NCBI GenBank assembly: GCA_947484535.1
Contig: CANKPO010000132.1
Location: forward strand, 1 to 5,154
Source: Caulobacteraceae bacterium
GTDB lineage: Bacteria > Pseudomonadota > Alphaproteobacteria > Caulobacterales > Caulobacteraceae
DNA: 5,154 bases
Reading direction: 5' to 3'
In this document: piece by piece, positions 1-5,154 of the stretch
How the letters are laid out: every line of letters begins with the position of its first letter
Position numbering within the stretch: position 1 is the stretch's first letter
Notes under the pieces: model-generated
The model's database searches: none
What the model saw: only the letters and a program-made list of their open reading frames with translations
What the model was told of the DNA's origin: nothing
Program-made: the position numbers and the translations under genes

Positions 1-737
1 ACGGTCGCCAGTCCCCGCGCGCGCGACTTGGCCTCAACAACGCTCAACAACCGGCGGACCAGTCCGAGCTGGGCCGTGGTCCAAGAGGCGGTCAAGGAGG
101 CCGCAAGCTGGGCTTGGCTCTTGAGGATCACCCCATCACTGATGATCTTCAGACTGTTGGCCGCCAAGGTCGCGCCGGTCGTGGTGATATCCACCACAAG
201 CTCCGCCGCCCCCGTCGCCGGAGCCCCCTCGGTCGCGCCGCTGGATTCCACGATCCGATAGTCGGCAATGCCGTGCTTGGCAAAGAAGGCCCGCGTCTGG
301 CTCATATATTTGGTCGCCACGCGCAGACGCCGACCCGTGCGGGCCAGATAGGCCGCCGCGACCTCATCAAGATCAGCCATGACGTCGACATCGATCCAGC
401 TCTGCGGCGCGGCCACGATCAGATCGGCCCGGCCAAAACCCAGAGCCCGCAGCAACATCACCCGGTTGTCGAGATCCTCGCCGCGTTCGCGCAGCAGATC
501 CTCACCCGTTAGGCCAAGGTGAACCTCGCCATCATCCACCGCCGACGCAATGTCAGAGGCCGACAGGAGCTGCACCTGCGCGCCCGGCAGGCCGGCAATG
601 GCGGCGCGATAGCCGCGAGCGCCGCCGACAGCCTCCAGCTTAAAGCCGCACTCGGCCAGCCAAGCTTCGGCCTGTTCTTTCAGCCGACCCTTGGAAGGGA
701 AGGCAATGGTCAGGGGATTGGTCGATAGATCATCCAT
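1..737 (-). CDS. hisG: ATP phosphoribosyltransferase catalytic subunit HisG, C-terminus cut off by the window edge
   Basis: HisG condenses ATP with PRPP to give phosphoribosyl-ATP, the first committed step of histidine biosynthesis in the cytoplasm. I translated this frame by hand: it is open for 245 complete codons and still open at the left edge, so the 3' end is missing. Seen: an N-terminal IAFPSKGRL (residues 11-19), the typical HisG opening; LGLTGEDLL (74-82); RVATKYMSQTRAFF (139-152); and the PRPP-binding signature DITTTGATLAANSLK (183-197), preceded by ESSGATEGAP (164-173). The ATG at 737-735 overlaps the hisZ TGA by one base (TGATG) and has AGGAG seven nt upstream, so translational coupling to hisZ is likely. 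A companion HisZ normally goes with short-form HisG of roughly 200-235 residues. This one is already longer, so it may carry a C-terminal extension. Family assignment is very secure; the total length is unknown. Confidence 0.96.
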   Translation of the reverse strand, partial: MDDLSTNPLTIAFPSKGRLKEQAEAWLAECGFKLEAVGGARGYRAAIAGLPGAQVQLLSASDIASAVDDGEVHLGLTGEDLLRERGEDLDNRVMLLRALGFGRADLIVAAPQSWIDVDVMADLDEVAAAYLARTGRRLRVATKYMSQTRAFFAKHGIADYRIVESSGATEGAPATGAAELVVDITTTGATLAANSLKIISDGVILKSQAQLAASLTASWTTAQLGLVRRLLSVVEAKSRARGLAT

Positions 738-1888
738 CACGCCGCTCCTGCTGCTGAACCATCAAAGGCCCGCCAAGGCCGGACCATACAGCCCACCGCC
801 CCAACCGAGGGATCAACCCGAGCCCCAAGCCGTGCCAACAGCGCATCATAGCGCCCGCCACCGGCCACCGGATGTTCCACCCCCAGCGCCGCGCTGGTCA
901 CCTCGAACAGGACGCCGTCATAATAGCCAAAGGCGCGGCCAAAGGCGGTCGAGAGGCTCATACGCTCAGGTGCGATGCCAGCCGCCATCAGGCCGTCTAA
1001 CCGCGCTTGCCAAGCCTTGAGGGGAAGGTCGACAGAGGCGCCGCCTTCACGGGCCAAGGCGGCGACCTGATCCAAGGCCCGTTGGGGCTGATTGTCGATG
1101 GCGAGGAACCGGCTAATCAGGTCCGCCTGCGCCGCGCTCAGGCGAGGGGCAGAGGCCGCCTCAGCCCGCTGGGACAGACGATGGACAATCTCGGCGGCGG
1201 AGCGTCCGCCCACCGGCTGAATACCCGCCAGACCCCAGAACTCCTCCAGCACGGCCGAGGCCTCGGCCTCGGGCAATCCTGCCAACAGACCCGCTAGACG
1301 ATCCCCGGCGCGAGGGGCCTGCTCACCCGCCTGCGCCCGCGCCAACTCGGCCCGAAGGACGCGCGGACGGGTAAAGGCCCGGTCAAGACGCGCCGCCAAG
1401 GCTTCTGGCAGGGCCATAGCGCCGATAAAGGCGGAAAACAGGGCTACATCGCCCAGACGCATCGACAGGTCTGTGCGGCCACCCGCAAGGCTTGCCTGCC
1501 ATGCCACAGCGGCCACCTCGACATCGGCCCCGACAGGATCGCGGACCTCAAAGGCTTCGATACCAATCTGCAAGAACTCTTCAGCCCGGTCCGTGCCCTT
1601 GGGCGCAACCCGAAAGGCCTTGCCTTCATAGACATAGCGGCCAGAGGCGGCGCCGGACGCGCCGTGGGCTCGCGCCACAGGAATGGTGAAATCCGGACGT
1701 AAGCAGGCCTCGGCCCCGCCCTCGCCCTGCACGATAAAGAGCCGCGCCCTCATGGCCTCTCCGGCCAGATCGAGCAGCTGGTTCAAGGGCTGGATGACGG
1801 GCGCGTCAATCGCCGTGGCACCGAGCGCTGCAAAGGGTGCGCGGATGGCCGCGAGGGCCTTGGGCGGAACCGTTGGTTCAAGCTGCAT
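737..1888 (-). CDS. hisZ: ATP phosphoribosyltransferase regulatory subunit HisZ (catalytically inactive HisRS paralogue)
   Basis: HisZ is the regulatory subunit of the hetero-octameric HisG-HisZ ATP phosphoribosyltransferase; it activates HisG and mediates feedback inhibition by histidine (family knowledge). The 383-residue protein is a class II aminoacyl-tRNA synthetase-like catalytic domain without the anticodon-binding domain. Seen: motif 1-like CLRPDFTIPVARA (residues 62-74); motif 2-like YEGKAFRVAPKG (87-98) followed by EEFLQIGIEAFE (103-114); a histidine-binding-type segment RAFGYYDGVLFEV (318-330); and motif 3-type GGGRYDALL (343-351) with AVGCMVRPW (364-372). The protein ends soon after motif 3, as expected for HisZ rather than HisRS. 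I chose the ATG at 1888-1886 because it follows GGAGG by seven nt and begins at the conserved domain. The frame extends upstream to 1972, but that would overlap the hisS coding end and add an unrelated peptide. The gene begins 2 nt after hisS and its stop overlaps the hisG start. Confidence comes from domain architecture plus context. Confidence 0.93.
   Translation of the reverse strand: MQLEPTVPPKALAAIRAPFAALGATAIDAPVIQPLNQLLDLAGEAMRARLFIVQGEGGAEACLRPDFTIPVARAHGASGAASGRYVYEGKAFRVAPKGTDRAEEFLQIGIEAFEVRDPVGADVEVAAVAWQASLAGGRTDLSMRLGDVALFSAFIGAMALPEALAARLDRAFTRPRVLRAELARAQAGEQAPRAGDRLAGLLAGLPEAEASAVLEEFWGLAGIQPVGGRSAAEIVHRLSQRAEAASAPRLSAAQADLISRFLAIDNQPQRALDQVAALAREGGASVDLPLKAWQARLDGLMAAGIAPERMSLSTAFGRAFGYYDGVLFEVTSAALGVEHPVAGGGRYDALLARLGARVDPSVGAVGCMVRPWRAFDGSAAGAA
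745..749 (-). promoter_or_regulatory. Shine-Dalgarno site for hisG inside the end of hisZ
   Basis: The minus strand reads AGGAG here, with seven nt before the hisG ATG at 737. The site lies in the last codons of hisZ. Ribosomes finishing hisZ would therefore terminate on top of the hisG start, which supports this start and coupled synthesis of the two subunits. Confidence 0.7.
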
Positions 1889-1890
1889 GA

Positions 1891-3360
1891 TCAGCCCTCC
1901 ACAATGCGGCGAATGACACTGACCAGCTCTGCTCTCGGCACAGTGACCTGTCCCGGACGGCCTTCGCGCCATTCCTTATTGTCAGTCACGCCCTGCGCCA
2001 TCTGACGACCCAGATCCAGATCCTTGACCGTCACGGTCCCGGCGGCGATCTCGTCACCGCCCAGAATGACCACGGCAGGCGACATGCGCCGATCGGCATA
2101 TTTCATCTGCGCCTTCATGCCCGACCCGCCCAGATAGACCTCTGAGGCGATACCGGCAGCGCGCAGCTCTGTGGCCACGGCGAAATAGTCGCCCAAGGCA
2201 TTTTGATCAAAGACCAGCACAACCACAGGCCCACGCGCTTCGCTGGCCTGAGCCTGACCCGCCGCGCGCAAGGCCGCAGCCAGACGCGAGACCCCGAAGG
2301 AAAAGCCGGTCGCCGGGGTCCGCTCACCGGTGAAACGCGCGACCAGATCATCATAACGGCCACCGCCGCCGATGGAACCAAAGCGCAGGATCTCGCCCTT
2401 TTCGCCGAGGGTCTCGATCAGCAGTTCGGCCTCAAAGACCGGGCCGGTATAATATTCCAAGCCGCGCACGATGGACGGCTCAAAACTGGCCTGATCCTCG
2501 CCAATGCCTAGACTGCGCAGCGCCGCATCCATGCTGGCCAGTTCAGCAAGGCCCTCATCGCCCTCCGCCGAACCACCAATGACATCGGCAAGACTGTCGA
2601 GAACCTCAGAACGCGTCCCGCCGCCAGCGGCAACAAAGGCCAGAACCTGTTCAGCGGCGCGGGCATTGAGACCGGCCCCCTTGGTGAAGGCCCCGGACTC
2701 GTCCTTACGGCCCTCACCGAGCAGAAGCCGCACGCCATCGGGTCCCAAGCGGTCGAGCTTATCAACGGCGCGCAGAACGCCAAGCTTTTGGCCCTCGCTC
2801 TGGACGCCAGCCGCCGTCAAAAGGCCATTGAGCAGCTTGCGGTTATTGATCTTAAGCACCGCTTGGCCGCGCTTTAGACCCGTAGCCATCAGGCCCTCGA
2901 CGGCCAGAGCGACGATCTCTGCATCAGCCTCGGGCCGAGCTGAACCGACCGTGTCGGCATCGCACTGAATGAACTCACGGAACCGCCCGGGACCTGGCTT
3001 TTCATTGCGCCAAACAGGCCCGAAGGCATAGCGACGGAAGGGCTTGGGCAGACCTTCGCGGTTCTGAGCCACAAAGCGCGCCAAGGGGGCCGTCAGGTCA
3101 TAACGCAGGGCCATCCACTGCTCGTCATCGTCCTGCAGGGCGAAGACGCCCTCATTGGGACGGTCGCTGTCGGGCAAGAACTTGCCCAGCGCATCAGCAT
3201 ATTCAAAGGCCCCTGTATCGAGCGCCTCAAAGCCATAGCGCTCATAGACCTTGGAGACAGTCTCAAGAATATGGCGCTCCGCACGCAGGTCACGGGCGCG
3301 TTTATCTTGAAAGCCTCGGGGATTGCGGGCTTCGGGGCGGAAGGCGGCTTCTTCGGTCAT
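1891..3360 (-). CDS. hisS: Histidyl-tRNA synthetase, divergent alphaproteobacterial type
   Basis: HisRS is a class IIa cytoplasmic synthetase that attaches histidine to tRNA-His. The 489-residue protein is longer than the roughly 424-residue E. coli enzyme. Seen in order: N-terminal RNPRGFQD (residues 12-19); motif 1 region ALRYDLTAPLARF (84-96); motif 2 from FRRYAFGPVWRNE (108-120) through RFREFIQCDADTVG (126-139); the histidine-binding segment RGLEYYTGPVFE (299-310), whose Arg299 matches the catalytic Arg259 of E. coli; SIGGGGRYDDL (329-339); motif 3 GFSFGVSRL (352-360); and a C-terminal anticodon-binding domain from about 377, including VVILGGDE (430-437). All catalytic motifs are intact. 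The motif 2 loop (KPGPG, 121-125) differs from the E. coli RPQKG and suggests an unusual tRNA recognition mode. The start at 3360 sits just before the conserved N-terminal motif but lacks a clear Shine-Dalgarno. hisS lies 53 nt after pgi and 2 nt before hisZ. Confidence 0.97.
   Translation of the reverse strand: MTEEAAFRPEARNPRGFQDKRARDLRAERHILETVSKVYERYGFEALDTGAFEYADALGKFLPDSDRPNEGVFALQDDDEQWMALRYDLTAPLARFVAQNREGLPKPFRRYAFGPVWRNEKPGPGRFREFIQCDADTVGSARPEADAEIVALAVEGLMATGLKRGQAVLKINNRKLLNGLLTAAGVQSEGQKLGVLRAVDKLDRLGPDGVRLLLGEGRKDESGAFTKGAGLNARAAEQVLAFVAAGGGTRSEVLDSLADVIGGSAEGDEGLAELASMDAALRSLGIGEDQASFEPSIVRGLEYYTGPVFEAELLIETLGEKGEILRFGSIGGGGRYDDLVARFTGERTPATGFSFGVSRLAAALRAAGQAQASEARGPVVVLVFDQNALGDYFAVATELRAAGIASEVYLGGSGMKAQMKYADRRMSPAVVILGGDEIAAGTVTVKDLDLGRQMAQGVTDNKEWREGRPGQVTVPRAELVSVIRRIVEG
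1895..1900 (-). promoter_or_regulatory. Strong Shine-Dalgarno site for hisZ inside the end of hisS
   Basis: The minus strand reads GGAGGG, with its GGAGG core seven nt before the ATG at 1888. It sits in the final codons of hisS (Val-Glu-Gly-stop). It decides the hisZ start in favour of 1888 over the longer open frame reaching 1972. Confidence 0.75.
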
Positions 3361-3413
3361 GTGCCGCGATTACCGGATCAGGGGCCTCGCGGCAAGGTTT
3401 GAGGCCAAATTCC
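3361..3413. other. pgi-hisS intergenic spacer with two overlapping inverted repeats
   Basis: The 53-nt spacer holds two inverted repeats. Stem A is 6 bp, pairing 3383-3388 with 3401-3406 (GGCCTC/GAGGCC) across a 12-nt loop. Stem B is 7 bp, pairing 3362-3368 with 3388-3394 (TGCCGCG/CGCGGCA) across a 19-nt loop. They share base 3388 and interleave, so as nested hairpins they exclude each other. Stem B ends one base before the hisS ATG. No U-run follows either stem, so this is not a typical intrinsic terminator, and pgi and hisS could be co-transcribed. No convincing Shine-Dalgarno for hisS is visible. Short GC-rich inverted repeats can arise by chance in such DNA, so function is unproven. Confidence 0.4.
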
Positions 3414-5024
3414 CTAGGATCGCAGCCGCGCAATCAGGGCTGTGGTCGAGGGATCGTGCGGAAGATCTGGGCCACCTTCAAGCTCGCCCAAGATCCGCTT
3501 GGCCAGCGACTTGCCAAGCTCGACCCCCCACTGGTCGAAACTATTGACCCCCCAGATCACCCCTTCGACGAAGGTCTTATGCTCATAGAGCGCGATCAAG
3601 GCCCCCAAGGCATGGGGGGTTAGGCGCTCCATCAGGATCAGGCTCGACGGGCGATTGCCCAAAAAGACCCGTTGCGGGGCGAGGGTCTCGAGGGTGGCCG
3701 CATCCATACCCGACGCGATCAGTTCAGCGCGCACATCGGCCTCGCTGCGCCCGACCATCAGGGCCTCGGCCTGGGCCAAGACATTGGCCAAGAGCTTGTT
3801 ATGGGCGCCCGCCGGACCCTCATCATTATGGGCCATGGCGATGAACTCCACGGGCACGACCTCGGTGCCCTGATGGAGCAGTTGGAAATAGGCATGTTGG
3901 CCATTGGTACCGGGCTCGCCAAAGACCAGAGCGGCACTGTCGCGGGTCAGGGGCTCGCCCGTCGCGGTCACACCCTTGCCGTTGGATTCCATTTCAAGCT
4001 GCTGCAGGAACGAGGGCAACAGGCGAAGACGCTGGGCATAGGGCACCACCGTGCGGGCGGCGCGGCCAAAGCCGTTGCGATTGACGATCTGGGCCAGAGC
4101 CAGCAGCACCGGGGCGTTGCGCTCTAGGGGGGCGGCGAGGAAATGGGCATCCATCTCGGCGGCCCCAGCCAAAAAGGCTTCGAACGCCTCCCAGCCTAAG
4201 GCGACGGCGCAGGACAGGCCGACCGCCGACCAGACCGAATAGCGGCCCCCGACCCAATCCCAGAAGGCAAAGACCCGCTCGGGCGCGACCCCAAAGGCCA
4301 AGCATCTGTCGGGGGCGGCGGAGACGGCGGCAAAGTGCGATCCGGCCCTGTCATCGCCGAGGCTCGCCGCCAACCACTGACGCGCAGCCAAGGCATTGGC
4401 CATGGTCTCTTCGGTCGTAAAGGTCTTGGACACAGCAATGATAAGGGTTTGGGCTGGATCAAGCCCCTCGAGCGCGGCGGCTATGTCTGAGCCATCGACA
4501 TTGGCCACGAAGCGCAGATCAATCTGCGGCGACAAGGGCCGCAGGGCCTCCCAGACCAGTCGAGGGCCAAGGTCGGACCCGCCAATGCCAATATGGACGA
4601 TGGTGGTGAAGGGCTGGCCCGTCGCGCCCCTGACCGTGCCAGACCGCACCCCATTGGCGAACTGAGCCATGGCCGCACGCCCCGCTTCAACAGCGGCGGA
4701 AACAGGCACACCCTTGGCCTTAAAGTCGGCCCCATCGGGCGCGCGCAAGGCTGTATGTAGGACTGCACGCCCCTCAGACCGATTGACCACCTCGCCGCCA
4801 AAGAGCCGCGCCCGCGCCTCATCGAGATCTGCAGCCTTGGCCAGACCGAGGGCTGCCTCAAACAGGGCCTTGCCCCAAGACTGTTTGGACAGGTCGAGAA
4901 ACAGTCCTGCTGCCTCAAGGGTCAGGGCGCTTAGGCGATGCGGCTCGGCGGCAAACAGGTCCATAATCGACTGGCCATCAGCCTTTTGCGCCTCAGCGTC
5001 AAATCTGTCCCATGCAGCGGTCAT
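3414..5024 (-). CDS. pgi: Glucose-6-phosphate isomerase
   Basis: Pgi interconverts glucose 6-phosphate and fructose 6-phosphate in the cytoplasm, linking glycolysis, gluconeogenesis and the pentose phosphate/Entner-Doudoroff routes. The 536-residue protein has the normal bacterial length. Seen: the phosphate-binding regions IGIGGSDLGP (residues 145-154) and VSKTFTTEET (198-207); PGI signature 1 DWVGGRYSVWSAVG (256-269); QLEMESNGK (342-350); GEPGTNGQH (369-377) with the catalytic Glu370; a likely catalytic His399 in AMAHND; and PGI signature 2 FDQWGVELGK (496-505) with catalytic Lys505. Two residues are missing between Glu370 and the His relative to E. coli, a small loop difference. I chose the ATG at 5024-5022, which has a modest GAGAGA seven nt upstream. 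The frame continues to 5117, but that longer start lies inside the palindrome and adds a non-conserved peptide. pgi is first in the visible gene run, with 53 nt before hisS. No convincing promoter could be read in its leader. Confidence 0.97.
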   Translation of the reverse strand: MTAAWDRFDAEAQKADGQSIMDLFAAEPHRLSALTLEAAGLFLDLSKQSWGKALFEAALGLAKAADLDEARARLFGGEVVNRSEGRAVLHTALRAPDGADFKAKGVPVSAAVEAGRAAMAQFANGVRSGTVRGATGQPFTTIVHIGIGGSDLGPRLVWEALRPLSPQIDLRFVANVDGSDIAAALEGLDPAQTLIIAVSKTFTTEETMANALAARQWLAASLGDDRAGSHFAAVSAAPDRCLAFGVAPERVFAFWDWVGGRYSVWSAVGLSCAVALGWEAFEAFLAGAAEMDAHFLAAPLERNAPVLLALAQIVNRNGFGRAARTVVPYAQRLRLLPSFLQQLEMESNGKGVTATGEPLTRDSAALVFGEPGTNGQHAYFQLLHQGTEVVPVEFIAMAHNDEGPAGAHNKLLANVLAQAEALMVGRSEADVRAELIASGMDAATLETLAPQRVFLGNRPSSLILMERLTPHALGALIALYEHKTFVEGVIWGVNSFDQWGVELGKSLAKRILGELEGGPDLPHDPSTTALIARLRS

Positions 5025-5106
5025 GTCGGGGTCTCTCGTGCCTGTAGGCTTTCGTAACCCGTCCGACGCTGAAACCCAACTTAAGATCAAGAATGGGGAT
5101 GCAGCC

Positions 5107-5152
5107 CCCTCACCCAACCCTCTCCCCCAAGGGGGCGAGGGTTGGGTGAGGG
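5107..5152. repeat. Long near-perfect palindrome, probable dispersed intergenic repeat
   Basis: Positions 5107-5128 and 5131-5152 are inverted copies: 16 paired bases, one T/C mismatch (5123/5136), then 5 more pairs around a central AA. In RNA the innermost one or two pairs would open to give a small loop. The arms begin CCCTCACCCAACCCT, a pattern that resembles multi-copy palindromic (REP-like) elements found between genes in many GC-rich Proteobacteria. It lies 82 nt upstream of the pgi start. No T-run follows on the minus strand, and the plus-strand side ends at the window edge. It could act as a terminator or mRNA-stabilising hairpin for the unseen neighbouring gene, or be only a dispersed repeat. 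The structure is certain; the class and role are inferred. Confidence 0.8.
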
Positions 5153-5154
5153 CC

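Noticed and set aside
1889..1972. Longer hisZ start giving 28 extra N-terminal residues
   Set aside because: It would overlap the hisS C-terminal coding region in another frame, the extra peptide does not look like HisZ, and the ATG at 1888 has a strong Shine-Dalgarno at the right distance.
3383..3406. Intrinsic terminator after pgi
   Set aside because: The stem is only 6 bp with a 12-nt loop and no U-run follows, so it does not meet the usual form of an intrinsic terminator.
28..4918. Many open frames on the plus strand and in alternative minus frames
   Set aside because: They lie opposite or inside the four well-supported genes, their translations are low-complexity Arg/Ala/Pro-rich, and they show no recognisable domains. 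They are expected by-products of GC-rich coding DNA.
5025..5106. Possible sigma-70-type promoter for pgi (TTGATC or TTGGGT as -35 on the minus strand)
   Set aside because: With 17-nt spacing the candidate -10 boxes match the consensus at about half the positions or fewer. I could not support a specific promoter by eye.
5025..5106. Histidine leader-peptide attenuator
   Set aside because: No short frame rich in histidine codons is visible in the leader upstream of pgi, nor in the pgi-hisS spacer.
5025..5117. Longer pgi start at 5117
   Set aside because: It begins inside the palindrome, adds a non-conserved 31-residue peptide, and makes the protein longer than usual. The ATG at 5024 gives the normal length.

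Overview
The window is a GC-rich, gene-dense chromosomal segment with four genes, all on the minus strand. Read in the direction of transcription they are pgi (glucose-6-phosphate isomerase), hisS (histidyl-tRNA synthetase), hisZ (ATP phosphoribosyltransferase regulatory subunit) and hisG (ATP phosphoribosyltransferase catalytic subunit). The hisG gene runs off the left edge. The gene content, the high GC and above all the HisRS type (about 490 residues, with motif 2 carrying RNEKPGPGRFREF) point to an alphaproteobacterium. Caulobacterales (Caulobacter/Brevundimonas-like) is my best guess, but no rRNA or other marker is present to confirm it.

Layout from right to left. Positions 5107-5152 hold a long, nearly perfect palindrome that resembles a dispersed intergenic repeat. 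Positions 5025-5106 are a short leader with no convincing promoter. pgi occupies 3414-5024. A 53-nt spacer (3361-3413) follows, with two overlapping inverted repeats and no clear Shine-Dalgarno sequence. hisS occupies 1891-3360. hisZ (737-1888) starts 2 nt after the hisS stop, with a strong Shine-Dalgarno inside the last hisS codons. hisG (1-737) starts on the hisZ stop codon (TGATG, 1-nt overlap), with its Shine-Dalgarno inside the hisZ end. No stretch over 300 nt lacks a gene, and no RNA genes, CRISPR arrays or insertion sequences are visible.

hisS, hisZ and hisG form a tightly packed, probably translationally coupled unit. HisG and HisZ together catalyse and regulate the first committed step of histidine biosynthesis. 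HisS charges tRNA-His with the product. HisZ is a paralogue of the HisS catalytic domain, so the unit places an enzyme beside a repurposed relative of itself. pgi is a glycolysis/gluconeogenesis gene whose product feeds the pentose phosphate pool that supplies PRPP, but its link to the his genes may be only positional.

This is a largely ordinary housekeeping region. The points worth a second look are the divergent HisRS motif 2 loop (linked to altered tRNA-His identity in some alphaproteobacteria), a HisG that continues beyond the usual short-form length although hisZ is present, the pgi-hisS spacer structure and the palindrome.
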